Of a DNA stretch of 64,000 nt, positions 23,214-36,209 are shown one piece after another; the first letter of the stretch is position 1; each line of letters opens with the position of its first letter. The stretch comes from Dryas octopetala (Eukaryota > Streptophyta > Magnoliopsida > Rosales > Rosaceae). The notes beneath the pieces are model-generated. The model was not told where the DNA came from and ran no database searches. It saw only the letters and a list, made by a program, of their open reading frames with translations. The position numbers and the translations under genes were made by a program. Where the stretch lies: positions 434,001 to 498,000 of the forward strand of contig OY992834.1 in assembly GCA_963921425.1 (NCBI GenBank), read 5' to 3'.

Positions 23214-26200
23214 GTTGTTCTGGATGGACAGATGGTCCTCAATTCTAGCATTCAATTGTGTTGTGTACGTTGACAGGTTTAAGCGAACGAGTCGCAGATA
23301 TTAAGACCCGGACTCATGCCATGAAGTGCCTCACTACTTTCTCTGAAGCTATAGGTCCAGGATTTATTTTTGAAAGAGTAAGTTCTGTTGTTATTCTTCT
23401 AATGATCATCATTTGCTGTGTAGAATTTTGTTTGTGCTTTTTAGTGCAAACTTTTGTGTTATACTTTTTTCTGGATGCCTTTTTTGCTTGAGCTGGGCCG
23501 CTTAATCTTCTTTTTATGAGCATGTGATTTATTTGCTTGGTCTCCAGTAATTGTTTGGAATTTCTGTTTGTTGTAGCTTTATAAGATTACGAAAGAGCAC
23601 AAGAACCCTAAGGTTCTTAGCGAGGGAATATCATGGATGGTTTCAGCAGTTGAAGATTTTGGTGTCTCACATGTGAAACTTAAGGTCTTTAGAGCTCTAT
23701 TCTGACCTGCTGATTTTGTTTACTATCATCATTTTTAGTAATAAATTATTAATTTAGTTATTTATGTAAAGACAATATTCTGTTTTACAGGATTTGGTGG
23801 ATTTTTGTAAAGAAACTGGACTACAGTCCAGTGCTGCTGCTACTAGGAATGCTACTATTAAGCTTTTAGGCGCTATACATAAATTTGTTGGTCCAGGTGA
23901 CTAGTCATTTTAGTCTGAACGTTCCATATACCTCAGTTTTATTTTAGCGCTTCTAAGATTATTTCTCTTTGCAGATATTAAAGGGTTTCTTGCGGATGTC
24001 AAACCTGCACTGCTTAGTGCACTGGAAGCGGAGTATGAAAAAAATCCATTTGAGGTATTCCAAGTTGATAGTCAAAGTTGCATGCATCATTCTTTGGGGT
24101 TTAGGGTTAACCTATGTCCTATATTATCTTCCAGGGTGCTTCTGTGGTTCTGAAGAGAAATGTTAGGGCAACAGAATCTACTTCATCTGTCTCTGCTGGT
24201 GGGATAGACAGCCTTCCACGTGAAGATATTAGTGGAAAGATCACGCCTACTCTGCTGAAGAACTTGGAGAGTCCTGATTGGAAGGTCTTGTTTTCGCATT
24301 ATGTTATTTCTGTATGTTTTGTGTGGTTGTTGTTTTAAGAAACTTGTCATTACTTAGAGCCATATTGAATGTGCTTATTTTTCCATTTTCCAGGTTCGCT
24401 TGGAATCAATTGAAGCTGTAAATAAAATTTTAGAAGAGTCTAATAAGCGCATCCAGCCAACTGGAACTGGTACAATGCTATCATGCATGGTTTTCCTGTG
24501 CTTCTAAACTTATTAAATATGTTCTTTTTAACTTCTTTTTTGGAGTTTTGGGGGATTTGACATTTAAAATTGTTTTCCTGCTTCTACGTAATGGTCTCCA
24601 TTCAATTTCCTGAAACCATTTTAATTTTGGACCTGCCAGTGGAGTTATTTGGTGCCTTAAAGGGGCGCTTATATGATAGCAATAAGAACTTAGTCGCAGC
24701 AACTTTGACAGCTATTGGTAATGTTGCATCTGCAATGGGGGCACCAGTTGAAAAGTCCAGCAAGGTTTGTTTATTTCTAAATCGGCAAGTTCTGACATTC
24801 CTTGTCTGTTTCGTAAGATAGTTGGACCTTAGCATGAATTGTTTACTTGCAGGGCATTCTGTCAGATATTTTGAAATGTCTAGGAGACAATAAGAAGCAT
24901 ATGAGAGAATGCACTTTAACTACGTTAGACTCATGGCTCTCTGCTGTTCATCTTGATAAAATGGTAACTATTTTTATCTCTACTTGTGTTTTGAAATTCT
25001 AGTCTCATGTCAGATAATTTTAACAGTGTCACATTGTTGTAGGTTCCTTATATCACAGCAGCTATAACAGAGCCCAAGCTTGGTGCAGAAGGGCGCAAAG
25101 ATCTTTTTGAGTGGTTGACAAGGCAGCTTTCAGGGTTAAGTGATTTTTCTGATGCTGTGCATCTTCTGAAACCAGCATCCTCTGCTATGACGGTAAATTT
25201 TAATTGTGAAAAAGTTATTTATGATGATAAATTCTTGGCTTAATTGTTTTACCCCATCCATCTATCCATCCATCCGTTGAAGCACATCATACATATAAAG
25301 CATAACTGAATACACACATATTACTCGCTCCTGAAATTACTTGAATCTCTGGAACCTCTTATAGGATAAATCCTCAGATGTTCGTAAAGCAGCAGAGACA
25401 TGCATTGTTGAAATTTTGAGAGTTAGCGGACATGAAACAGTAAGGGTGCTAGAAACCTCTGGTGCTTTTTTCTATTCTTGTGACAATTGATATCTTTTCA
25501 TTTTATTTGCTTATGTTATTGGTTCAGGTTGAGAAGATATTGAAAGATATTCATGGGCCAGCCTTGGCTCTTATTGTTGAACGGTTGAAGCCTTATGGGT
25601 CTTTTCAAGGTGTGTTTGTTGATTAATTGGCTCTGTTGTTTTTTCTTGTGATGCTTTAAACTAATTTTATTGTTTCCTCTTAGAATCTTTTGAACCGGCC
25701 AGAGCAATACTGACGGGCCCAACATCCAAAAGCATTTCTAAGGCTGGAAAATCTGCTTCCAATGGAGTTTTGAAGCATGGAACCAAAACTATATCTTCAG
25801 TATGCCCCTGATGTACTTTACAGAATTTTTTTATTTATTTGTGTTGTAATGAGCATATTAATTGATTATCTCATGAACTACAAAGAGGGCCATTGCAACG
25901 AGGGGATCGAGGCCAGATTCAATACTGTCTGTCCAAGATATAGCTGTACAATCACAGGCCTTGATAAATGTTAAAGATTCAGTTAAGGTATATATGGAAA
26001 TTGCATGGAATTTTGAACTTGTATGCTAATTTTGAGTATGGTGATGAATTATCATTTTTACTGCAGGAGGATAGGGAGAGAATGGTGGTTCGGAAGTTCA
26101 AGTTTGAAGAGCCACGAATAGAACAGATTCAAGATCTTGAGGTTTGTATTTGCACAGAGTTCACTTAACAATTTATTGTTTTTGCCATTGTCATTGATTT

Positions 26201-29200
26201 ATGTGAGAATTTATGCCTGTGCATCTTATGCAGAATGATATGATGAAGTTCTTTAGAGAGGATTTGCATAGGCGGCTTCTTAGTACTGATTTTAAGAAGC
26301 AAGTTGATGGGCTTGAGATGCTGCAGAAGGTATTTTTCTCTCATTCTTAATTTCTTGATTTGTTTTGAATATGCCAATGCATAGTTTTACAATTAATTTA
26401 TGGATTCATTTCAGGCACTTCCAACCATTAGAAAGGAAGTTATTGAAGTTTTGGATATACTGTTAAGGTGGTTTGTCTTACAGTTTTGTAAATCAAACAC
26501 AACTTGCCTGTTAAAGGTGTGGTATAATTATTTTTATCCATTCTTCCTTTGTTTTTATGTTTTATGGTTCTAGGTGTGTTGCATTCTAACTACCTCTGTT
26601 GTGATTTGTAGGTGCTGGAATTTCTTCCTGACCTTTTTGACGCCTTCAGGGATGAGGCATACACGTTGAATGAGCATGAAGCAGCCATATTCATTCCATG
26701 CTTGATAGAGAAGGTTTCTATTCTGCTAAAATTTGATTGCATGACTTTGGAAGCACATGAACATTTCTCTATTTAATAAAAGGCTCAAACTGTACTCACG
26801 AAAAAATGCTGATCATATGCTGCAGCTCGGTCATAACATTGAGAAAGTACGAGAAAAAATGCGGGAGCTGACCAAACAAATTGTTCAGGCATATACAGCA
26901 GCAAAGAGTTTCCCTTATATTTTGGAGGGATTGCGTTCTAAGAACAATCGTACTCGAATTGAGTGTGTTGATCTTGTAGGGTATTTGATGGATCATCATG
27001 GAGCTGAGGTAAAAGTAGATATTATTTTTCCTTTTTTTGTTGTTGTGTTTTTCTGTTTTATATACACTTGTATAGGATACTTTTTCGATCTGATTGCAGT
27101 ATAGGATGCTTACATCTCTTTATTCTGACAGATTAGTGGACAATTAAAATCTTTGCAAAGTGTTGCAAGCTTGACAGCCGAAAGAGATGGTGAAATTAGG
27201 AAGGCTGCTTTAAATACACTTGCTACTGGTTATAAGATTCTTGGTATGTCATGAGACCTAAGCATTGTAAAGTTTTCCGCCATAACATGAAAATAATAGA
27301 GAATATCCACCAAGGGTATTTGTTGATATGTTCTCTTATCAATCAATCTGTTTACATGTTTGTTTGTTTTTTTTTTTAATTCTAGGTGAGGACATATGGA
27401 GATACGTCGGGAAGCTAACAGATGCTCAAAAAAGCATGTTAGATGATCGGTTTAAGTGGAAGGTCTGTATATAATTGTGCTTTCAATTAAGTATGTACTG
27501 TGATTTGTTTCTGTTTCCATTAATCAGAATGATTTTTTTTAGGTTCGAGATATGGAGAAAAAGAAGGAAGGAAAGCCTGGCGAAGCAAGGGCTTCTATGA
27601 GGCGCTCTGTCAGGGAATTTGGGTACATGCTTTCAATGTTTCTTTAGCAGCATAATGTTGTTGTTGTTTACTGCTTCTAATCTCTAAATTTCTGCATTTA
27701 GGTTGTTGAATATTTAATAGTAACCTAAGTAGTATTCAGCTTACATGCTAAAAAGAAGATAGAGAAATTATTTGTATTTTTCTTTAGCTCTTATAAGTAT
27801 ATATCACTTCTGTTCTTAGAAAGAAGGAACACCATAGACTAGAAAGTCTTGTTTTGAAAGAAGAGGAAACTTTTTTACTAAACTGCACAAACTGCCACTC
27901 CCATTAATTATATTGTTAGTTTTTTTGCTAACAATTGTTTCATTAGTTTATTATTTCTTATAAGTATATATCACTTATCTGTTCTTAGAAAGAAGGAACA
28001 CCATAAACTAGAAAGTCTTGTTTTGAAAGAAGAGGAAACTTTTTACTAAACTGCACAAACTGCCACTCCCATTAATTATATTGTTAGTTTTTTGCTAACA
28101 ATTGTTTCATTAGTTTATTATTGCTTAATTATGGTGGCCTAAACTTTGATATTTTCTTGATTTGTTATTAGGTCTGATGTAGCAGAGCAAAGTGGGGAGG
28201 TTACACGATCTGTTTCTGGTCCAATACTTTCTAGGTATTTCAAATCTTGCAATCCCATTTGTCTATTATATGTTTAATTTCTCTCATAAAAAATATACCT
28301 TTAATTCTTTTATAGTGTAATTACTGTTCCAATTATTTTGTTATATCATTCTTCTAGGAGAAACCATGGTCACCCTGAGCTGCACATGGAGAGGCAACTG
28401 ATGCCCCGTGTACTTACTGGTGCCAACGGCCCAACAGACTGGAATGAAGCTTTGGATATCATTTCTTTTGGTTCTCCGGAGCAGGTATGCAACTTATTTT
28501 GTTTAGTTGTTATTTTGTATTTGGTAATCAAAGAGATGTATGCTGTGGCTGCTTGTTGTGCACGTTTCATGTTACCTACTTTCACTTTGGTTTGCAAGTG
28601 GTTTGGTGTTTGCATGTTCCTTTTATCTTCCCTATGTAATTTCTTTCAAATGAAGAACATGCTCTGACCAAGTATGCCTGTGTTCCAGTCAGTTGAAGGA
28701 ATGAAGGTTGTGTGTCATGAATTGGGACAGGTGAGTAATGATCCGGAAGGCAGTGCAATGGATGAACTAGTGAGGGATGCAGATAGACTTGTTTCTTGCT
28801 TAGCAAATAAGGCAAGTTCAAAAACAGTTCAATTTGATCGCAGATGCTGCCCCGTCTGCCCTTGCCCTTTTCATTTGAACTCTGGTTTTCATTGAAACTT
28901 ACTGACCTTTGTCCTTCATTTTATTCTTCAAATAGGTAGCCAAGACTTTTGATTTCAGTTTGACAGGAGCTTCATCTAGGTCATGTAAATATGTCCTGAA
29001 CACTCTTGTGCAGGTAAATTTATTATCCTTTATTGTGTGAGTTTCATTCATGCTCACATTGATGCAGGACTAACACAAGTAGGTGTTTCCTATGACCATG
29101 GTGGGATTAGAATGGTATAAATTTTTAGAAATAGAATATTTTTAGAGGACAATAGGTGTATATGGCTGCTGTAACTTTAGAGAAAGAAATGTGATGGGGA

Positions 29201-32117
29201 AGAATGCAGAAAGAAAAGAGAAAGGAAGGTAGTGGAGATACCAAGGCACCTAAACTTCAACAACACTTAAATTTAATTCATTCAAGAAGACTCATTAAAT
29301 ATTATAGAAAGATTCAAAGACTCATTATTTAATAGGATACTTTTAGAAAACTGAAAGACAATTAAATTGACACTTGATGTTAACTCCAGACTCTTTGACT
29401 TATTTATTTATTTTTTACTTACTGATTTTACACTACCATGGACATTTCATTTTAGACTCAAAAGTCCTTATTGTTAACTTCCAAAGGGTATACTTCTTTT
29501 TTAACCAACCAGTTGCTATTGCATCACATGTGATCTAAATTTACCATGTAAAATATTATACCCTTGAAGGAACTTTTTTGCCTTAAAATACTGATTTATG
29601 GATTTTGCTGCAGACATTTCAAAATAAAAGACTTGCTTATGCTGTCAAGGAAAGTACTCTTGACAGTCTTATTACTGAGCTGCTGCTGTGGCTTTTGGAT
29701 GAGAGAGTTCCCCGTATGGATGATGGAAGCCAACTTCTGAAAGCCCTGAATGTCTTGATGCTAAAGATTCTGGTTAAGATTTGCTTGTTTTTGCTTTGCT
29801 TCCCCACCCCAACCCCCTCCACCCCCAGCAATTTTTGGTCTATCACAACAGTCATAACTTGTTATTGTAAATGCAGGATAATGCAGATCGAACTTCGTCC
29901 TTTGTTGTTCTCATCAATCTGTTACGCCCTTTAGATCCCTCAAGATGGCCATCACCTCCATCGAATGAAACATTTGCTACCAGGAACCAGAAGTTTTCTG
30001 ATCTGGTCGTCAAATGTTTAATCAAACTTACAAAGGTATATTTCGCACTTGGCCTTCTATTCATGAGTTGTGTCATCTGCCAAAAAAATTTCCCTTGTGC
30101 ACGTGCATATGTCTGGTGCATGTCTTAAATTGTAATTGGCTTATTTATCCAAGAACTCTTGAACTTGTTAATAGTATTCTTAAAGTTGAACCTTATTTAA
30201 AGTGACTTTAAATTTTTTTGCTTATTTCCTTAGAAGGTTAGTACTTGTGTAAGGCAGTAACTAGAATTTACAGCTTCTGCTTTTGTTGATTGTTAGTCCT
30301 TAGTTGTGAGTCTTGTAACAGCATTGCCGTTGGATGAATGGCGCTGTGTGCTTGTAAAGGTTGGTCGTTCTATGGGTTAGATAATCGTTTGATTTTTCTC
30401 AAATCGACTTTTCTTTGCTGTAGGTTCTTCAAAGCACCATATATGATGTCGATCTGGATCGCATCCTTCAAAGCATCCATTTATACCTACAAGACTTGGG
30501 GATGGAAGAAATCAGGAGAAGGTATCTTTCAAAGAACCTCCCCCCCATCCCCCCTCTCCTCTCTCCTGGTTGCTTCATATGCACTGATTTCTGTTCTCCT
30601 GTCCTGTGTTAATTAAAATCTTAATAGAGCTGGTGCCGATGACAAGCCATTGCGTATGGTGAAAACTGTTCTGCATGAGCTTGTGAAGCTTCGTGGAGCT
30701 GCAATTAAAGGCCATCTTTCTATGGTTCCTATAGACATGAAACCACAACCAATTATTCTTGCCTACATTGATCTTAATCTTGAGGTAATAATTGAATTAA
30801 GCAGTCCAGTTTTTATTTATTCTGGGACTCGCATTTATCTTTTATTGCCTTTTGTACAACTTGGCAGACTTTAGCTGCAGCAAGGATGTTGACATCAACT
30901 GGGTCTGGGGGGCAAACTCATTGGGGTGATTCAGCAGCCAACAATCCTTCATCAGCCACACATTCTGCTGATGCACAGTTAAAGGTATTGTTGCAACCTT
31001 GTTTTACTTTATCAAACTCATTTGTTAGTTCTTGTGGTTCTTCACACAATTATAATATTCTGTTTTAAGAATATTTTTGGCTCTATTCCACTTTCAGCAA
31101 GAACTAGCTGCCATATTTAAGAAGATTGGTGACAAGCAGACTTGCACCATTGGTCTATATGAACTATATCGCATAACACAACTCTACCCAAAAGTAAGTA
31201 ATTGATTTTTCAATAGCTTTTTGGGAGGTATGTGCTTGATTTTAGTTTTTGCCTGGTGTAGGACATTTCATTGGTTTCTCATCCTAGATCTTCTGTTTTT
31301 GAAGTTTGTAATATTTTTTTCAGGTCGATATATTCTCTCAGCTACAAAATGCTAGCGAGGCTTTCCGGACATATATTAGAGAGGGTTTGACACAGGTCAG
31401 TATCATCATTACTACCAGTAAAATGTACCAGCTCGTGTGACAACTGATGATTCCTGAAAAAGTAATTCAGTTTTCTTTTCCATAAAAATAAAACCTCTTC
31501 TTTTCATTACAGATGGAGAAGAATGCTGCAGCTGGAAGGACGCCATCAAGTTTGCCAATGCCGACTCCTCCCCCAGCTTCTCTAGGTGTTTCTTCCCCTG
31601 AATTTGCACCCCTGTCCCCTGTACACACAAATTCCATAATTGATTCGAAATCATTGAATGTGAAATCTGAACCAACTAGCTTTAATCTACCACCGTCATA
31701 TGCTGAAAGAGGTCTCACCGAAAACTCAATGGTGGACCAAAGGAATGAGAGATATATTAGTGGAGGTAATTTGTGTTATTGTTTTTGCTTTCTCTCTCTT
31801 GCATCTCTGCTTATTTTTCTAGTTGACCTTAATGACCTTACACTGTCTTGGGAACTGCAGTGACCAGTGGGACCTTAGATGCGATTAGAGAACGGATGAA
31901 GAGCATGCAATTAGCAGCAGCTGCTGGGAACCTGGATTCAGAAACTAGGCCATTAATGTATGTGAATGACAACGTAAACCAGGGTCTCTCTGGTCAAAGT
32001 CCTCGTGCATCAGAGAATCCCCTCCAAAGTGGGGTTCTCCCAATGGATGAGAGGGCATTATCTGGGCTTCAAGCCCGGATGGAAAGACTTAAAAGTGGGA
32101 CAATTGAACCTCTTTAA
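16871..32117 (+). CDS. MOR1: MOR1/GEM1, XMAP215-family microtubule polymerase
   Basis: A very large TOG-domain protein that promotes microtubule growth and organises cortical arrays, spindle and phragmoplast. Exon 1 (16871-17030) starts MSEEEKLLKEAKKLPWDDR, the typical TOG1 opening. It joins to FFRKTLADSNSPVQEKALDA, then YGKEVCDSIVAKCL, DAMEKAIKAKVAKAVVPAI, FGAKIVPPKRILKMLPELFD and so on through many short exons. Later TOG repeats are seen at about 19080-21170, 22800-24060, 24140-25620 and 26810-27480. The low-complexity linker is at about 21580-21870, the C-terminal helical region at 28360-31400, and the Ser/Pro-rich tail at 31513-31770. The last exon ends SGLQARMERLKSGTIEPL and a TAA at 32115-32117. 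All family blocks occur in order, consistent with about 2,000 residues and an intact gene. Some introns carry (GA)n or (CT)n tracts. Most internal exon edges were not fixed base by base. Confidence 0.96.
17598..17640. repeat. (GA)n microsatellite in a MOR1 intron
   Basis: About 20 GA units in the intron after the AFMLWIELEAVDAFL exon. Confidence 0.95.
23166..23211. repeat. (CT)n microsatellite in a MOR1 intron
   Basis: About 22 CT units, some 65 bases upstream of the acceptor for the GLSERVADIKTRTHAMKCL exon. Confidence 0.95.
27790..28121 (+). repeat. Two-copy tandem duplication (167-bp unit) inside a MOR1 intron
   Basis: The block beginning CTTATAAGTATATATCAC at 27790 recurs at 27957 with only a few differences. 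Both copies end in the same TTTCATTAGTTTATTATT. It is a recent tandem duplication confined to the intron before the SDVAEQSGEVTRSVSGPI exon, so it should not change the protein. Confidence 0.92.
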
Positions 32118-32271
32118 AACGAAGAGTTTTGCTAATACAAAGCGAATTTCTTGAGCATTTGTCTTATCACCCTATCACACCTCCATTCTTGTAAATGCCA
32201 GGGAGGCGATGCTGTGCAAACTCCGTTGCAACTTCAGTACTGGTGGCTCATGACACATCTGTGGATGTTGT

Positions 32272-32535
32272 GGTGGAGTTTTTGGGAATTAGGCCGTCTT
32301 GCGCTATTGGCTTATTGTATACTGCACTCGTGTGTCTAGCAATTTGGCATTTGTATATTGTAGAAGGGGCTCTTGGGGGAAATATGCGTTGTTGATTTTA
32401 TTTAACTATTGATCACATTTAGAAGATCCTGAAATTTTTGGCAGAGTTTTTGGGATGTAGCATTGTCGTGTGCTACTGGATTATTTTATACTGCAATAGC
32501 TTGTCTTGCAATTTGGCATTTGTATATTGTTTTTG
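32272..32535 (+). repeat. Diverged direct duplication in the MOR1 3' region
   Basis: A segment from the AGTTTTTGGGAATTAGG stretch to GCAATTTGGCATTTGTATAT (about 32277-32360) recurs at about 32444-32535 with roughly 80% similarity by eye. It lies in or just after the MOR1 3' UTR. Confidence 0.65.
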
Positions 32536-33544
32536 AAGCATTGAGTCCTTGAATTATGCCTCCTTGCATTTATTTAATACTAGTGTACACAACTTTTTCT
32601 TAATCCATACACGGTTTGGTTGCTGAACCGTTCCCAACCCTAAAGAACACAACTATATTTTGTACTTACAGAAATTCACATATAGAATTTTATTAGAGGT
32701 TTAAACACTTTCAACTTTGTTAGAGTTAATTTGGTTGGTAGACTAATAGTTAAGTTGGTATGCACGAAAAGGTATTTAACTCGTTAATTTGTAGTTTATT
32801 CTATATTTATCGTGAAGTTGCATAGTTGCATACATACCCGCAAGTTGGTGGCTACGGATCACATATAAAAATAGGCTTAACGAATATTTTGCGCCTTCAA
32901 CTATGAATCTATGATCCAAGTGTTAAATTGTCCCTCAAATGAAAATTTTGGTTAATTAGCATTAAACTTTTGAAAATAGGCTAATGCAGACCATTCAATC
33001 AATATCAATATCACAAGTGTCCATCCAATCAATATCATATTCCTTTGGCAAATTAATGGAAATATGGATTGGAATTTGGGAAATTGATAGAACAAGCTAT
33101 ATTAACCTATATTCAAGATCGCTTGATTAACTAAAATTTTAATTTAAAAGGCAATTTGACAGGTGGGTCATAGTGTGAGAATAAAAAACTATTAAATCGT
33201 AAGACGTATATGTTTTATCTAAGTTGTATTTTAATTTTTGCTATGGAGAATATTGAGTTATTAATTTAACTTATAAATTAAAAATTCAAATAGAGAACCA
33301 AATATATAATATCGATTCAACCTTTTATCAACTAATGATAAACTTAGAAAGATACTCGTCATGAACTTTGAAAAGACTAAGAAGTTCCCTAATTCTGCTT
33401 AAAGCAAAATTAAATTGGACTGGTTAATATAATTCAATAATAATATTTTCATGTTTATTGCTCCGGATATTTATCCACACACACACACAGCCACTATCAC
33501 CGCACGCGCACCGTCAACATCACTTCATTATAGGCTATTTTTTA

Positions 33545-33997
33545 GGGTTTTTTTTTTTTATATTTAGTATCTGAACTTTGACCATTATCTTAATGTGGTA
33601 CATAAACTTTTATTTGTCCCAATTGAGTACCTAAACTTTTATTTTGTGTCTAATAGATACTAAAATGAATTTCTCTTAAAATTATCAACAAAAGTTAGGG
33701 GCAATATAGTCACTTCAAAAAATTTATTTTTTATTTTTTATTTTTAATTTTTTTTGTTTGTTGTGTGTTTTTTTTTAATAATTTTAAACATATAAAGAAA
33801 ATAATTAAAATATACTTTGACTATATTGCCTCTAATTTTTATTGACAATTTTAACAAAAATTCATTTTGTGTCTAATACATTTTGGTACCTATTAGACAC
33901 AAAATAAAAGTTTAGGTACTCAATTGGGACAAATAAAAGTTTAAGTACTACATTAAGACAAGGGTCAAAGTTTAGGTACTAAATATGAAATAAACCC
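33545..33997. mobile_element. Mutator-type MITE, 453 bp, with 9-bp target duplication
   Basis: The ends GGGTTT...AAACCC are followed inward by arms of more than 110 bp, both containing TTGTCCCAATTGAGTACC. Direct repeats TATTTTTTA flank both ends (33536-33544 and 33998-34006). A 9-bp duplication is the signature of Mutator-like transposition. No coding capacity. Confidence 0.88.
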
Positions 33998-34023
33998 TAT
34001 TTTTTATTTGTCTAGACATTAAC

Positions 34024-34024
34024 C

Positions 34025-34062
<38 letters not shown>
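34024..34062. repeat. (CT)n microsatellite
   Basis: About 19 CT units just right of the 453-bp MITE. Confidence 0.95.
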
Positions 34063-34065
<3 letters not shown>

Positions 34066-34764
34066 GCAGGAGCTTGCTTTGAGCACCATTGTTAACCTTC
34101 TGAACACATACCACTCTCTCTTGGGATTTCAGGTTTGACAAGCCTCCTCGGGTTGGACCTGTCCAGGAGTCTTGGGTAGTCTCTTTTTGTTTTGGGCCTT
34201 TTGCCCTCCACCTTACCAGAAACCAAAAAATATTGCTTAGAAGAGTTGTGGTCTGAATTTTGTTATTGAGATTTGAGTCTCTTTTTCCCTTTTTCAAGGT
34301 CTTTTTAAATGAAGGCCATGGTTCCATCAAATTTGGGGAGATTTTGAAGCATTGAAGAGTCATATCTCTCACTCTCTCAGAAAGCAATTGAAGTAGGACT
34401 AAGGGGCAGTTTCAGGATCTGCCAATAAACTGAAGGAAATCAAATTAGATTTTCAATCACAGTTAATAGGTTAATCAAATTAATGATTTTGGGTGGACTG
34501 TGGTTGAGAGCTATAAACAAACATGTGGTTGAGTGTTCTGCTTATGTAGACTCAGTTGATTTTGGGTGTGATTGGTTGAGACCTACCAAATTAAAGAGGG
34601 AGATCCCAATATTCAAGCCCAACATCTATAATTTTTCGACTTTGGACTTCTAATTTTGTATCTAGAACTTATATATTTTTGTTAGTCCTCCCCCAACAAA
34701 AACAAACTGAGTCTACATTCACACAAGGCAAACAAAAACAAACTGAGTCTAACAAATGGTATAA

Positions 34765-35390
34765 GTTGTGAAACACCCACAATTTTAAGGATGTAAGTTG
34801 TAATTTGATCATATTTATATATTCACATAAGGCAAACAAAACAAACCAACAATGCAAGGATCAGCAATAAGGTATTATGATAGGGCTCCTATATATTAAG
34901 AGTAATGTTATTGACACCAAATTAAATGACCAAATGAGGTGTCACTTGGAAAGATGGTCCTTATCTCCACATCTTTCCAAGTGACATCTCACTTAGTCCC
35001 TTTTATTTAATCACTTAATTTAATCCAAATAACATTATTCATATATTAAATATAGAGTACATACTTTATCTAATTTCTTAGCATCTTTGTTTAACTATGA
35101 TGAAGATGCGAATCTGTGATCGATCTTCAATATGGTTATAGCCTCGGTAATAATTTGCAGACACAATTGTTGGTTTTTTTTTTTTTTATTGGAAGGAATG
35201 GCATCCGTGTTTTTAGGGACTTCTTTTTTCTCGATTGCGCCAACCCATATTCCTTGTTGTATTGTTTTCATAAAATTTATAATATAAAGTAGCTGAAGAT
35301 ATACAGGTTAATTTATAGCTAGCAATTAACTAATTAAGTACCAACAACTTTTAAGTGCAATAATATAACACACGTGCATGCAAAATTACA
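34765..35390 (+). repeat. Decayed duplicate of the ABCB pseudogene upstream region
   Basis: This block matches 38979-39800 nearly throughout. Shared stretches include ACAAACCAACAATGC, GGTATTATGATAGGG, TTTATCTAATTTCTTAGCAT, CTCGATTGCGCCAAC and GCAATAATATAACACACGTG. It stops where the ABCB coding region would begin. It lacks about 310 bases that the downstream copy has at 39299-39618, and it carries an extra 141-bp MITE. Confidence 0.85.
34900..35040. mobile_element. Hairpin MITE, 141 bp, with 9-bp target duplication
   Basis: The ends GAGTAATGTTATT...AATAACATTATTC form a near-continuous hairpin (arms meet around CACTTGGAAAGATG / CATCTTTCCAAGTG). Flanking direct repeats ATATATTAA lie at 34891-34899 and 35041-35049. 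The paralogous block near 39122 has a single CTATTAAATATAGAG and no insert, an empty-site control. Confidence 0.88.
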
Positions 35391-35954
35391 ATTAACTAAT
35401 TAAATACCACCGGATGATTTTGTCCCTCTATTTTATGACATTTTAATGAAATTGATTAAAATGGCAAACATCAGATAATTCGTGGATCAAAATGACGAGA
35501 GAAAAAAATTGTGAATCAAATCGAGACAAAGTAATAAGTGGATTAAATTAGTAATTTCCTCTAAATATTACTATTTTACGTTTGAATACGACTCTGAAAT
35601 CTAGACTGAGTTTCGATGGACATGCCTGCTCTGTAGCCTGCTTTGAGCAACTTTTCCACTCCTGCGTTTGGTTCTTCAATACTGTTCATATTCCCTTACT
35701 CGATGATTCTTAATTCTTGCAATTCAATCTCATGGAACTTTAAAGGGTCCATTTGTATCCTTCTGATTTTTTTTTTTCGTTTTCATTTATGGTATTTTTG
35801 GATTGAAAAAGGAAGAAAAACGTTTTAAAACAGTTTTGAACCAAACCATAAGGTTTGTCATTAATTTCCAGTAAAAAACATGTAAGAATTCATTCATCAC
35901 GTACTCCATAAGAAAACAATGAAGCAACTTTCTCGCATAAAGCAGCATCACACC

Positions 35955-36004
35955 ATACATGTCCGTGTCTAGCGAAAAAAAAAAAAAAAACATACATGTC
36001 CGTG
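35955..36004 (+). mobile_element. Poly-A micro-insertion between 14-bp direct repeats
   Basis: CATACATGTCCGTG occurs at 35955 and again at 35991, separated by TCTAGCG plus about 16 A. This is the expected trace of a severely 5'-truncated retroposon (LINE- or SINE-driven). A templated-repair insertion is the alternative. Confidence 0.4.
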
Positions 36005-36139
36005 GAGTATAAGTAAAACTAACAAAATATATTTTATTGATACATCAAAATTTTATTACAAAAGGCAAAACACGCCTCCAAGAAACAAAGAAAAAAAAAA
36101 TAGAAACCAAGCCCCACCTATGAACAATACATGCAAATA

Positions 36140-36153
36140 TCAAAACAGAATAT

Positions 36154-36209
<56 letters not shown>
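36140..36209. repeat. (TA)n(GA)n compound microsatellite
   Basis: A TA-rich run passes directly into about 13 GA units. Confidence 0.85.

Noticed and set aside
34019..34440. CT-tract and following sequence considered as a gene fragment or LTR end
   Set aside because: No inverted or direct repeat partner, no TG...CA LTR ends with a primer-binding site, and no recognisable protein in any frame.
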